NCBI RefSeq assembly: GCF_003612555.1
Contig: NZ_RAZF01000003.1
Span: 1-64,000 of the forward strand
Length of the DNA: 64,000 bases
Reading direction: 5' to 3'
Source of the DNA: Acutalibacter sp. 1XD8-33
GTDB lineage: Bacteria > Bacillota > Clostridia > Oscillospirales > Acutalibacteraceae
In this document: positions 17,124 through 25,427 of the stretch, piece by piece
Numbering within the stretch: the stretch's first letter is position 1
Layout: the number at the start of each line of letters is the position of its first letter
Made by a program: the position numbers and the translations under genes
Notes under the pieces: model-generated
Told to the model about the DNA's origin: nothing
The model's database searches: none
The model's input: only the letters and a program-made list of their open reading frames with translations

Positions 17124-17795
17124 ATGGCAATTGAATTCGATCCCGCTTTAAACCGCTATCAGAGCGTTACCAGCGGCATTCCTGCCGCAAAATCCACTGA
17201 AACTGCCAAGACCAGCGAGGCCGAAAGCACCAAAAAGGCTTCCGAAGGCCAGGCTGCGGAAGGCGCCGCTTCTGAAGGCAAGATCGAGCAGGACCCTGAC
17301 AGCGTTGACCTGAGCGACGATGCCAAAAGCGTAAACAAAATGAGCGCCGAAGAGCGCTCGGCCCTGGTGAAAAGCCTGAAGGCCGACCAGGAATATCAGA
17401 TGACCCGCTTCATCAACATGATGACCCAAACCTTCACCAAACAGGGCTTCACCGGCAAAACCGCCGAGGACGACTCTTTCTGGAAGATGTTCTCCTCCGG
17501 CAACCTTTCTGTGGACCTGGAAACCAAGAAGGCCGCCCAGGAGGCCATTTCCGAGGACGGCTACTGGGGTGTAAAGCAGACCTCTGACCGTATCTTTAAG
17601 ATGGCCCAGGCCCTGGCCGGGGACGATCCTGAAAAGATGAAAACCATGCAGGCAGCCGTCAAGAAGGGCTATGAGGCCGCGGGCAAGGCCTGGGGTAGTG
17701 ACTTGCCCGATATTGCCGGAGAGACCATTGACGCTGTCAACAAGATGTTCGACAACTACTTTGGCAAGGACGAGGAAGAAGAGGAAAAGAAGTAA
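17124..17795 (+). CDS. Hypothetical acidic protein
   Basis: The protein has 223 residues starting MAIEFDPALNRYQ after GAAGGAGGAAATTTCC. Residues about 18-55 are a low-complexity Ala/Ser/Glu/Lys region. The rest is helical, with GYWGVKQTSDRIFKMAQ and WGSDLPDIAGETIDAVNKMFD, followed by a Glu/Lys tail. The pattern of aromatic and Gly residues recalls DUF5610-like proteins sometimes found near motility genes, but this is uncertain. A possible -10 (TATACT) lies about 45 bases upstream. No signal peptide. Confidence 0.7.
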   Translation: MAIEFDPALNRYQSVTSGIPAAKSTETAKTSEAESTKKASEGQAAEGAASEGKIEQDPDSVDLSDDAKSVNKMSAEERSALVKSLKADQEYQMTRFINMMTQTFTKQGFTGKTAEDDSFWKMFSSGNLSVDLETKKAAQEAISEDGYWGVKQTSDRIFKMAQALAGDDPEKMKTMQAAVKKGYEAAGKAWGSDLPDIAGETIDAVNKMFDNYFGKDEEEEEKK

Positions 17796-17864
17796 GAGGC
17801 GCAGCGAGGCTACTTACTTTAGCCACTTTTTGCGCGTCTTTTTCAGAACCGCTCCGGGTTAAAT

Positions 17865-17965
17865 TCCCTTGAAGGAAAAATACACTTGCGGAAGTTTGCC
17901 TTAATTAATCTCTGAACATTCTCGCTCGTCTGGCAATTTCGATATGAATACAGCTTCTTATAGTA
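17865..17965. repeat. Family D element, partial and diverged copy
   Basis: CCGCTCCGGGTTAAATT, GAAGTTTGCCTTAATTA, CTCGTCTGGCAATTTCGATA and ATGAATACAGCTTCTTA align in order with the right half of the copy at 28625-28807. The left arm is missing or unrecognisable. Confidence 0.6.
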
Positions 17966-17968
17966 AAC

Positions 17969-18086
17969 TAGTAAACGCACTTGAAAATCGGTAAATACCG
18001 ATTTTCAAGCTGAGCAGATTTTCCGCCTGGTTCAAAAGAGGTATTCTACCTCTAGGTATCTTACCTCTTTTGAACTGCGTTAACTA
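17969..18086. repeat. Family B element, copy 2
   Basis: TAGTAAACGCA at one end and TGCGTTAACTA at the other. It contains CTTGAAAATCGGTA/TACCGATTTTCAAG and a longer second hairpin, TTCAAAAGAGGTA... paired with ...TACCTCTTTTGAA. The central GGCGG/CCGCC core has drifted. It lies directly beside the family D fragment. Confidence 0.8.
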
Positions 18087-18087
18087 C

Positions 18088-18125
18088 AAAAAAGACGGTG
18101 CGGCCTTGGCTGCATCGCCTTTTTG
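18088..18125. terminator. Hairpin with flanking A and T runs
   Basis: AAAAAAGACGGTGCGGCC pairs imperfectly with GGCTGCATCGCCTTTTT (three mismatches, some wobble). Probably a bidirectional terminator. Confidence 0.55.
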
Positions 18126-18138
18126 CTACTTTGTTGTT

Positions 18139-18172
18139 ATCCGGGAGAGTTTTCCGCCTTCCCGGATTTTTC
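18139..18172 (+). terminator. Rho-independent terminator
   Basis: ATCCGGGA pairs with TCCCGGAT, followed by TTTTCT. Confidence 0.6.
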
Positions 18173-18256
18173 TGTTCCTGCCAGCTTCGCGGGCGGCGGG
18201 CCTGACGCCCTCCACTTTTCTGACCGCGCGCCCATAAAATGAACTGAAAAATCAAG

Positions 18257-18294
18257 AAAAGAGCCAGCGGCTTTCCATTGCCGCCAGCTCTTTT
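18257..18294 (-). terminator. Terminator of the M18 aminopeptidase gene
   Basis: AAAAGAGC...GCGGC pairs with GCCGC...GCTCTTTT; on the minus strand it lies about 12 bases past the stop and ends in a T-run. Confidence 0.75.
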
Positions 18295-18304
18295 CCATTC
18301 AATT

Positions 18305-19711
18305 TTATTTTGCCTCAAAATAGGCTTTGAAGGCCTCATAGGCGCTGTACAGGTCCACCTTGGAGATGACCTCGAAGGGGGCGTGCATGGAGAGCACCGG
18401 CACGCCGATGTCGATCACGTCCGCGTTCAGCCGGGCCACGTCATAGGCCACGGTGCCGCCGCCGCCCTGGTCCACCTTGCCCAGCTCGCCGATCTGCCAC
18501 AGCACCCCGGCCTCGTCCAGGATGCGACGCACCCAGCCCAGGAACTCGGCGGAGGCGTCGTTGCTGCCGCCCTTACCCCTGCTGCCGGTATACTTGGCGA
18601 TGCCCACGCCCCGGTTCACATAGGTGGAGTTGCCGGGCTCGTAGGCGGAGATATAGGTGGGGTCCAGCGCAGCGGTCACGTCGGCGGAGAGGCAGCTGGA
18701 CTTGCTCCACACATGCTGGGGCTCCAGGCCCTCTCCCCTGGCCAGATCGCTGACGAAGTAGTTCATATACTCGGAGCAGAGGCCCGTGTTGCCCACGCTG
18801 CCGATCTCCTCCTTGTCCGCCAGCACCACCAGAGAGGTTTTCTCCGGGGCGGCGCAGTCGAACAGGGCCTGCAGGGCGGGATAGGCGCATACCCGGTCAT
18901 CGTGGCCGTAAGCGCCCACCATGCTCCGGTCAAAGCCAATGTCCACCGCCTTGAACGCGGGGACAAACTCCAGCTCGGCGGAGATCAGGTCACCCTCCAC
19001 AATGCCGTACTGGTCGTTGAGGATCTTCATCACATTCAGTTTGTAGAGCTGCTCGCCCTCCTCGTCCAGGGGCAGGCTGCCCACCAGCACGTTCAGGTCC
19101 TCGCCGGTGAAGGCCTCTCCCAGCTTCTTGCCGTTCTGGTCCTTGCCCAGATGGGGCAGGATGTCCGTGATGCAGAACTGGGGGTCGCCCTCGTTCTCAC
19201 CCACGTTCACGGTGATCTCCGTGCCGTCCTTACGCACGATCTTGCCGTGGACGGACAGGGGGATGGCGGTCCACTGGTACTTCTTGATGCCGCCGTAGTA
19301 GTGGGTTTTCAAAAGGCAGAGCTCGCTGCTCTCGTACAGGGGGATGGGCTTCAGGTCGATGCGGGGGCTGTCGATATGGGCGGCGGCGATGCGCACGCCC
19401 TCCTTGCACCCGGATTTGCCGATCACGGCCAGGCACATGGCCTTGCCCCGGTTGTTGTAGTAGATCTTCTCCCCGGGGGCGTAGGCCTTGCCGGGCACAT
19501 AGGCCCGGAATCCGGCGGCCTCGGCGGCGGCCACGGTCCAGTCCACGGTCTCCCGCTCGGTTTTGGAGGCGGTGATGAAGTCCTTGTAGCCCTCGGCGAA
19601 GTCCATGGCCTTGGGGGCGATCTTCAGGCAGGCGGCGCGGGCGGGCTTGGCACGGTCCAGCAGCAGTTTTTCCGCCAGCTCTTTGGCGGCGGAGTTCTTA
19701 TTCTCGTCCAT
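18305..19711 (-). CDS. M18-family aminopeptidase
   Basis: The protein has 468 residues. A two-metal (zinc) aminopeptidase that removes acidic or neutral N-terminal residues, normally as a cytoplasmic dodecamer. Metal and catalytic residues sit in AAHIDSPRID, VGAYGHDDRVC, LADKEEIGS, SADVTAALDP and LSMHAPFEV. Start placed at ATG 19711, eight bases after AGAGGG; a TTG two codons earlier is less likely. It has a consensus promoter and its own terminator, so it is a single-gene transcript. Confidence 0.95.
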   Translation of the reverse strand: MDENKNSAAKELAEKLLLDRAKPARAACLKIAPKAMDFAEGYKDFITASKTERETVDWTVAAAEAAGFRAYVPGKAYAPGEKIYYNNRGKAMCLAVIGKSGCKEGVRIAAAHIDSPRIDLKPIPLYESSELCLLKTHYYGGIKKYQWTAIPLSVHGKIVRKDGTEITVNVGENEGDPQFCITDILPHLGKDQNGKKLGEAFTGEDLNVLVGSLPLDEEGEQLYKLNVMKILNDQYGIVEGDLISAELEFVPAFKAVDIGFDRSMVGAYGHDDRVCAYPALQALFDCAAPEKTSLVVLADKEEIGSVGNTGLCSEYMNYFVSDLARGEGLEPQHVWSKSSCLSADVTAALDPTYISAYEPGNSTYVNRGVGIAKYTGSRGKGGSNDASAEFLGWVRRILDEAGVLWQIGELGKVDQGGGGTVAYDVARLNADVIDIGVPVLSMHAPFEVISKVDLYSAYEAFKAYFEAK

Positions 19712-19755
19712 TGGCAATCCCTCTTTTTGGAAATTATTTTGGTGATTCGCTAAAA

Positions 19756-19784
19756 ATTATACTCCCCCCGGGGAGACTTGTCAA
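19756..19784 (-). promoter_or_regulatory. Sigma-A promoter of the M18 gene
   Basis: On the minus strand: TTGACA (19784-19779), 17 bases, TATAAT (19761-19756). The 17-base spacer contains the palindrome CTCCCCGGGGGGAG, which could be an operator. Confidence 0.8.
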
Positions 19785-19829
19785 GCCACAATCCCCTTTT
19801 AAGGAGTGGTAGAAGGCCTTGCAAAGGTA

Positions 19830-20078
19830 TTTTTTAAGAGTAATACGGTGTGGCCTCCATGCGCACAGAAGAGTTCGCAAGCGAACTCTCGCGCATTCCG
19901 GCAAGGTCGTGGGGTTTCGCCCCCACACGACGACCAGCTTAAGACCAGCTGGACCGGTCAACGTTTGTCAATAAAATTGTTCACGACGAACGAAGTGAGG
20001 AGTGGGTAAAAGTTTCGTCCACCTTTTCAAAGGTGGTGGGGTTCTTAGGGGCAACGCTCCTAAGCCGCCGGAGGCCTA
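19830..20078. repeat. Family A element, copy 5
   Basis: Starts TTTTTAAGAGTAATACGGTGTGGCCTCC and ends CCGCCGGAGGCCTAC. Modules: GAGTTCGCAAGCGAACTC, GGTCGTGGGGTTTCGCCCCCACACG, a GACCAGCT/AGCTGGACCGGTC pair and CCACCTTTTCAAAGGTGG. Its right end overlaps the 3' end of the lytic transglycosylase gene. Confidence 0.75.
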
Positions 20079-20653
20079 CCCCCATAGAGGTTTTGGTAGA
20101 TGCTCTGGCCCCGCTGGACCTTTTTCACGTAGGCGGCGGTTTCGGGGAAGGGGATTTTCTCCAGGGTACGGCCATTGGGGGAGCAGGCGGGATCCTCCAA
20201 CCAGCGGTCCACGTTGCCCATGCCCGCGTTATAGGCAGCCAAGGCCACCTCTTGGTCCTCATAATGATTCAGCAGCAACCTCAATAGGGCGCAGCCGCAG
20301 TGCACATTATCGTTGGCGTCAAAGATATCCCCGCCGCCGTTCTCCGGGGGATATTCCGCCGCCATCCAGCGGAAAGTCCCCTCCGTCAGCTGCATCAGCC
20401 CCATGGCCTCCGCCCGGGAACGGGCTGTGGGGTCAAACCCGCTTTCCGCCTGGATTACCGCGTAAACCAGTTCCTCCGGCAGGCCGAACTCCTCGGCCTC
20501 CCGGTTCACTACCTGGGTAAACGCCTGGGGGTAGCGCAGCCGCAGAACCCAATCCGCCAGCCGGGGACCCAAGGCCACTCCTAAAATCCCCGCCAGAGCT
20601 ACCGCCGCCAATCCCAGCGCCAGCTTTTTCCCGGGCTTCTTCACCGGCCTCAC
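20060..20653 (-). CDS. Membrane-anchored SLT-type lytic transglycosylase
   Basis: The protein has 197 residues. An N-terminal membrane segment (about residues 10-30) is followed by a lysozyme-like SLT domain. The catalytic glutamate is in VIQAESGFDPTARS, followed by AMGLMQLTEGTF and VALAAYNAGMGNVDRWL. It would cut peptidoglycan glycan strands outside the membrane. Its first codon overlaps the stop of the upstream TsaC/CoaE gene (ATGA), a linkage of coaE and slt often seen in Clostridia. The last residues (RPPAA) and the stop codon are encoded by a family A repeat, so the original C-terminus has probably been replaced. Confidence 0.92.
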   Translation of the reverse strand: MRPVKKPGKKLALGLAAVALAGILGVALGPRLADWVLRLRYPQAFTQVVNREAEEFGLPEELVYAVIQAESGFDPTARSRAEAMGLMQLTEGTFRWMAAEYPPENGGGDIFDANDNVHCGCALLRLLLNHYEDQEVALAAYNAGMGNVDRWLEDPACSPNGRTLEKIPFPETAAYVKKVQRGQSIYQNLYGGRPPAA

Positions 20654-22245
20654 CTGCCTTTCAGCTCCTGGGCCGCCTCTTCCAACCGCCCTGAATTGTC
20701 CCCTGTGCCTTCTATCACAAAGTCCCCCCGCGCCTCGTAAAATTCCGCCGGCTTCTGCGCGCGAAAGCGCTGGCGAGCCTGCTCTTCCGTCAACCCGTCC
20801 CGGGCCATCACCCGGCGCAGGCGCAGATCCTCCGGAGCGGTTACCGTCAAAATTCTGGCGCAGAGCACATCCAGCCCCGACTCAAACAGCGTGGGCGCAT
20901 CCAGCAACACCGGTCCTTCCATTTGCTCCAACGCCCGGCGGACCGCCCGCTCAATGGTGGGAAAGGTGATCTCTTCCAGCAGTTTCTTGGATGCCTCGTC
21001 CCGAAACGCCCGCCGCGCCAGTTCCCGGCGGTCCAGCACGCCTCCCGGGATTACTTCCTCCCCAAAGGCCCTGCCCAGCGCCGCCAGGCATTCCTGGTTG
21101 TATACTTCGGCAGATCGAGTCAGCCGGTCGCAGTCCACCAGGGAAAAGCCCAGCCGGCCCATTTCTTTTGCCACCGTGGACTTTCCCGCCCCGCTTGGGC
21201 CCACCAGGCCTACAATCCAGGGAGGGCCCGGCAGTTTTTCTATGCGAAACGCCGCTGCCCGCAGCAGCCGGTTATATACCGCCAGGCCGATCCCCCGCCG
21301 GTTGGGCCGCTGCGCCAGAACCCGCCTAGCCCCTATCTGGTCCAGCCGGTGAAGGGCCCAGAACAGTCTCCGGGCCTGCTCCGCCCCATCGTACCGGGAC
21401 CCCAGGCACAGGGCTGGAACGGCCAGCAGGGGCTCGGTCTCGGAAAAGCACAGGACATCAGCCCCCGGCCCCTGGGCGTTCACGTACTGTGCGAAGGCCT
21501 CCGGGGAGCCGTCCAAAATGACCACCTCCGCCCGGGGCGCATAGTGCTTGTATTTCATGCCGGGAGAAGCAGCCCTTTCTCCTGGCGCCAGCATGGCCGT
21601 CACCGCCGGGTCCAACTCTACGGGGCCCGCCACCTGTTCCAGCGCCTCCTTTGTTACCCCGCCGGGGCGGAGCAGCCGGACCCGGCCTCCGGCCAAGCTT
21701 ATCACCGTGGATTCCACCCCCACGCCGCAGTCCCCGCCGTCCATAACGGCGTCTACCCGGCCCTGCAGGTCCTCCAAGGTATGGGAGAAGGTCGTCGGGC
21801 TAGGCCTGCCGGAAAGGTTCGCCGAAGGCGCGGCCAGGGGCACGCCCGCCGCCTCAATGACCGCCCGGGCCAGCGGGTGGGCGGGGCAGCGCACTGCCAC
21901 AGTGTCCAGTCCGCCGCTGGTGACAGAGGGTATTATCCCCGATTTTTCCAAAATTACCGTCAAAGGGCCGGGCCAGAAGGCCTCGGCCAGCTTTCGGGCA
22001 TTTTCCGGGATCTTCCCCCGGACCAGCTCCGGCCATTGCTCCACGCTGGAAATATGGACGATGAGCGGGTTGTCCGACGGCCGGCCCTTTGCCTCATAGA
22101 TTTTTTTCACAGCGGCAGGGTCCAAGGCATTGGCGGCAAGGCCGTACACTGTCTCCGTGGGAATGGCCACCAGCCCCCCGGCGCGGAGGATTTCTCCTGC
22201 CCGGGCAGCTCCCTGGGAAGAAGGCGGGATAATCTCGGTATTCAT
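20650..22245 (-). CDS. tsaC-coaE: Fusion of TsaC/Sua5 (threonylcarbamoyl-AMP synthase) and CoaE (dephospho-CoA kinase)
   Basis: The protein has 531 residues with two complete enzymes. Residues about 10-205 are a YrdC domain (VAIPTETVYGLAANA, KGRPSDNPLIVHI, APSANLSGRPSPT) that makes threonylcarbamoyl-AMP for t6A in tRNA. SPGMKYKHYAP at about 227-237 and the region to 335 form the Sua5 C-terminal domain. Residues about 343-531 are CoaE, with the P-loop GPSGAGKST at 349-357, VDCDRLTR and LLDAPTLFESG, which phosphorylates dephospho-CoA in the last step of CoA synthesis. Reading is continuous with no stop or frameshift. It lies 87 bases after prfA; prmC, often found between prfA and sua5, is absent. 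Confidence 0.93.
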   Translation of the reverse strand: MNTEIIPPSSQGAARAGEILRAGGLVAIPTETVYGLAANALDPAAVKKIYEAKGRPSDNPLIVHISSVEQWPELVRGKIPENARKLAEAFWPGPLTVILEKSGIIPSVTSGGLDTVAVRCPAHPLARAVIEAAGVPLAAPSANLSGRPSPTTFSHTLEDLQGRVDAVMDGGDCGVGVESTVISLAGGRVRLLRPGGVTKEALEQVAGPVELDPAVTAMLAPGERAASPGMKYKHYAPRAEVVILDGSPEAFAQYVNAQGPGADVLCFSETEPLLAVPALCLGSRYDGAEQARRLFWALHRLDQIGARRVLAQRPNRRGIGLAVYNRLLRAAAFRIEKLPGPPWIVGLVGPSGAGKSTVAKEMGRLGFSLVDCDRLTRSAEVYNQECLAALGRAFGEEVIPGGVLDRRELARRAFRDEASKKLLEEITFPTIERAVRRALEQMEGPVLLDAPTLFESGLDVLCARILTVTAPEDLRLRRVMARDGLTEEQARQRFRAQKPAEFYEARGDFVIEGTGDNSGRLEEAAQELKGR

Positions 22246-22332
22246 GGAGGACTCCTTTCAAGAAAATCTGAAATTCTGGAAACCACCGGCATTCCCAGAC
22301 CTGCCGGGAAGCGGCGGCGCCTCAAATACTCC

Positions 22333-23403
22333 TCAGCCGGGATCGTTCTCCAACTGCGCCGTGCGGTCCGCCGTGATCAGCCCGTTGATAATCTCGTCAA
22401 GCCCGCCGGAGAGGACCTCCTCCAGCTTATAGAGCGTCAGCCCAATTCGATGGTCCGTTACCCGGGACTGGGGAAAATTATAGGTGCGAATCCGCTCCGA
22501 CCGGTCACCGCTGCCCACCAGGCTCCGGCGCTGGGCCGCTGTCTCGGCGCTGGCCTTCTCCTGTTCCCGGCTCAACAGCCGGGCTCGGAGCACCTTCATG
22601 GCCTTGTCCTTGTTTTTATACTGGCTCCGCTCATCCTGGCATTCCACCACCATGCCTGTAGGCAGGTGGGTAATCCGGATGGCGGAAGAGGTCTTGTTGA
22701 TGTGCTGGCCTCCGGCCCCGCTGGACCGGAAGGTGTCGATTTGCAGATCTTTGGGGTCGATCTCCACGTCCACTTCCTCCGCCTCGGGCATCACCGCTAC
22801 TGTGGCCGCAGAGGTGTGGATCCGCCCCTGGGTTTCCGTTTCCGGCACCCGCTGTACCCGATGGGCCCCGCTCTCATATTTCAGCCTGCTGTAGGCCCCT
22901 TCTCCATCCACAAGGAAGCTTACCTCTTTAAATCCTCCTAATTCCGTCTCGTTCAGGTTGACAATTTCCGTGCGCCAACCCTGGCGCTCCGCGTAGGCGG
23001 TATACATCCGGTACAAATCGTAGGCAAACAGCGCCGCCTCTTCTCCGCCGGTTCCCCCGCGGATCTCCATGATCACATTTTTGCCGTCATTGGGATCCTT
23101 GGGCAGCAACAGGATTTTTAGCTGTTCCTGGAGCTCTTCCGCCTGAGCCTCGTTGTCCTTCAGCTCCTGCTGGGCTAGCTCCCGAAGCTCCCGGTCTCCA
23201 GATTCTTCCAGCAGTTCTCGGGCTTCCTCCGCCGCTTTCAAACAGCGGCAATAGTCCCGATAGACCGTCACAATGGGTTCCAGCTCCCGGCTCTCCTTCA
23301 TCAGAGCGGCGAAAACCTCCGGATCTCCGGCGCTCTGAGGGTCATAGAGCTTCTGCGTAATTTCCTCATAGCGGTTTTCAAATACCTGTAGATTTTCAAA
23401 CAT
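22333..23403 (-). CDS. prfA: Peptide chain release factor 1
   Basis: The protein has 356 residues, usual for RF1. It ends translation at UAA and UAG. The GGQ motif is in [17 protein letters not shown], where the glutamine enters the peptidyl transferase centre. The N-terminal helical domain and the [13 protein letters not shown] region are typical. In an operon-like run after the monooxygenase gene and before TsaC/CoaE. Starts [14 protein letters not shown]. Confidence 0.97.
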   Translation of the reverse strand: MFENLQVFENRYEEITQKLYDPQSAGDPEVFAALMKESRELEPIVTVYRDYCRCLKAAEEARELLEESGDRELRELAQQELKDNEAQAEELQEQLKILLLPKDPNDGKNVIMEIRGGTGGEEAALFAYDLYRMYTAYAERQGWRTEIVNLNETELGGFKEVSFLVDGEGAYSRLKYESGAHRVQRVPETETQGRIHTSAATVAVMPEAEEVDVEIDPKDLQIDTFRSSGAGGQHINKTSSAIRITHLPTGMVVECQDERSQYKNKDKAMKVLRARLLSREQEKASAETAAQRRSLVGSGDRSERIRTYNFPQSRVTDHRIGLTLYKLEEVLSGGLDEIINGLITADRTAQLENDPG

Positions 23404-23463
23404 AGGCCTTCCGTTTTCCCTTTCGATCCAGATTCGCGGCCGATCCTCTCCCCGCGTCTTTTC

Positions 23464-23796
23464 TCATTCCCGAATATAGGCGGCATCCTTCTGGGGTATA
23501 CCGCTCTCATCCGTGATATACCGCTCCACCCGCATGTGCAGGTCATACTTCTCCCGCAGGCGGGTGATTTCCTCCATCATAGGCGTGGCATGGTGGGCGT
23601 CGATGGCCTCCTGGCTCTCCCAGCTGTCCACCAGAAGCACCGTTTCCGGGTCTTTCTTAGAGAAAAAATATTCATACTTTTGGTTTCCGTTTTCCGCCCG
23701 GATCAAGTCCACTATGCCACCGGACACCATATCCTCCACAAACTTTCGCGCGTTTCCATTTTCGCCGGTGTAGTAAACATTCACCGTAATTGCCAT
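23464..23796 (-). CDS. ABM-domain putative monooxygenase
   Basis: The protein has 110 residues starting MAITVNVYYTGENG. It matches the small antibiotic-biosynthesis-monooxygenase/quinol-oxidising fold: a beta-alpha-beta sandwich with KYEYFFSKKDPETVLLVDSWES, then AIDAHHATPMMEEI. Members work as dimers without metal or flavin and often act on quinones. Start at 23796 chosen over a GTG four codons earlier that leaves no room for a ribosome site. Lies between DUF951 and prfA. Confidence 0.85.
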   Translation of the reverse strand: MAITVNVYYTGENGNARKFVEDMVSGGIVDLIRAENGNQKYEYFFSKKDPETVLLVDSWESQEAIDAHHATPMMEEITRLREKYDLHMRVERYITDESGIPQKDAAYIRE

Positions 23797-23824
23797 CTTT
23801 AGAATCACTTCCCTTTCCCGCTGA

Positions 23825-24013
23825 TTATATTTCGCCGTCCCGCTGAATTTTCTTTATATTCTTCTCGCACTTCAGCCTGGGCAACATGACTTCCCGACCG
23901 CAGCCCAGGCACCGAATTTTAAAATCCATGCCGGCCCGCAGCACCAGGAATTCCTTGCTTCCACAGGGATGGGGCTTTTTCATCAGAAGTCTGTCGCCTG
24001 CCCGCACATCCAT
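23825..24013 (-). CDS. DUF951 family protein
   Basis: The protein has 62 residues with the family signature KKPHPCGSKEFLVLRAGMD and IRCLGCGREVMLPR, including a CxxC pair plus another cysteine that may bind zinc. Widely conserved in Firmicutes, function unknown. Start after AAGGAGGCTGGTCAAG. Placed 14 bases after cdaR, in the same direction. Confidence 0.92.
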   Translation of the reverse strand: MDVRAGDRLLMKKPHPCGSKEFLVLRAGMDFKIRCLGCGREVMLPRLKCEKNIKKIQRDGEI

Positions 24014-24027
24014 CTTGACCAGCCTCC

Positions 24028-25422
24028 TTATGGGCTCAGAGAGGTCTGCCTGGGGGCGCTGCTGGCGCCGCTCTCTGCCCTCATTGTCACCGTCATCGTA
24101 TAGGTTCCTACAACCCAGCAGGCTTCTCCAGAGGTTCCTGTCACGGACACTGTCACCGGAACGTCCACGCTTCCCGGACGGGCCTGAATATTGCTCATAT
24201 CCGCCTGCACCGTCACCGAATCCCCGGTCAGCCGGTTAATCTGGGCCTCGGGCCCCGCCACAACCACATCCAGCGTCTTGGTAATCAGCTCCGCGTTTAC
24301 AGTGCCGCTGGGAGCGTTGAGCAGCTGGATATTGCTTTCCGGCACGGTTACTGTGGCCTGGCGGTAGCCGCTCAGATTCACGGTCACAGTAGCCTGGCTC
24401 ACCGTGTTCGTGCCGCTGTTGGTGATGTTCCTGGTTCCCGCGGGCACGGGAATCTCCACCGTGTATGTGGCGGAACGCTGGTTCACGTCCAGCTCCGCAA
24501 AGTCGATAACCGTATCCAGACGGATCTCCGTGATTCCGCCCAGCGTCTCCCCCGTCCCGGCCAGCTCAATGTTCTCAGGCTGGATAGAAATTCGAGAGTC
24601 TGAGAAATTCTGGGGCCGATGGGCCCAGGAAACCACCAGGGGCACCGTCTTTCGGGCCATCACGGGAATCGTCACCTCTACCTCTTCCAGATCCTGGGAG
24701 AGGTAGAGAGAGGCTTTGTCGATGATCTCCTGGCCGTTCTCATCATAGAGGATGATGGGCCCGGAAAAAGACGCGTTGTCCCGCAAAGGATCAGAAAAGC
24801 TATGCTTTACCGCCGCCCGCTTTACCTTATTGACCGCTGATTCCGGCCCAGAAATATTCACCTTCTCCTCTGAAAGCACCGGCGTGCCGGGATAAAATCC
24901 CGTGCCAGCGGTAAACTCCACCTCGTTCTCAATGTTCAGCGTGATTTCCTTATAGCGGTCGTACTCCACGGCGATCTCGTCCGGATTGGTGGAGACGACT
25001 TCATAGTCGGTGGCCGCAGACTTCTTAATCGCCCGCACCTGCACCGCCATTTTCTCGGTGGTATTCCCCGCCAGCTTGGTAGAGGTGGGGTTCAGCTGGG
25101 CGGTAACCTGAAAATCCTCCGCAGTTAGCTTAGAGGTAATCAGACTGCTGCCCGACACCTCAATGTCCACCGTGCTATAAGAAGTGTTGAACACCCGCAG
25201 GCCATCGGCGTCTGCCTGGGGAGAAAGCGTTACGTTGATCGGCACGTCATAGATCATCTGGGTGCCGTCCAGTTCGCTGTCCTTGGCCATCACAAACCAG
25301 CATACCAACGCCGCCGCAAAAGAGGCCGCCAGCACAAAGCCGTTGCGGTATACCAGCTCTCCCAGCCGAAACTTTCTTTTCTTGGGAGCCTCCCGCTCCT
25401 CTGGTTCCTTTTTTAGGTTCAT
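24028..25422 (-). CDS. cdaR: YbbR-domain regulator of diadenylate cyclase (CdaR)
   Basis: The protein has 464 residues. A basic N-terminus is followed by one membrane segment (about residues 29-47) and then several YbbR repeats in the extracytoplasmic part (VPINVTLSPQ, NIENEVEFTAGTGFYPGTP, VSWAHRPQNFSDSRI). CdaR binds and modulates the cyclase CdaA. It starts 5 bases after the cdaA stop, the conserved order. glmM, the usual third member, is not in this window's operon. Confidence 0.93.
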   Translation of the reverse strand: MNLKKEPEEREAPKKRKFRLGELVYRNGFVLAASFAAALVCWFVMAKDSELDGTQMIYDVPINVTLSPQADADGLRVFNTSYSTVDIEVSGSSLITSKLTAEDFQVTAQLNPTSTKLAGNTTEKMAVQVRAIKKSAATDYEVVSTNPDEIAVEYDRYKEITLNIENEVEFTAGTGFYPGTPVLSEEKVNISGPESAVNKVKRAAVKHSFSDPLRDNASFSGPIILYDENGQEIIDKASLYLSQDLEEVEVTIPVMARKTVPLVVSWAHRPQNFSDSRISIQPENIELAGTGETLGGITEIRLDTVIDFAELDVNQRSATYTVEIPVPAGTRNITNSGTNTVSQATVTVNLSGYRQATVTVPESNIQLLNAPSGTVNAELITKTLDVVVAGPEAQINRLTGDSVTVQADMSNIQARPGSVDVPVTVSVTGTSGEACWVVGTYTMTVTMRAESGASSAPRQTSLSP

Positions 25423-25427
25423 GGCGG

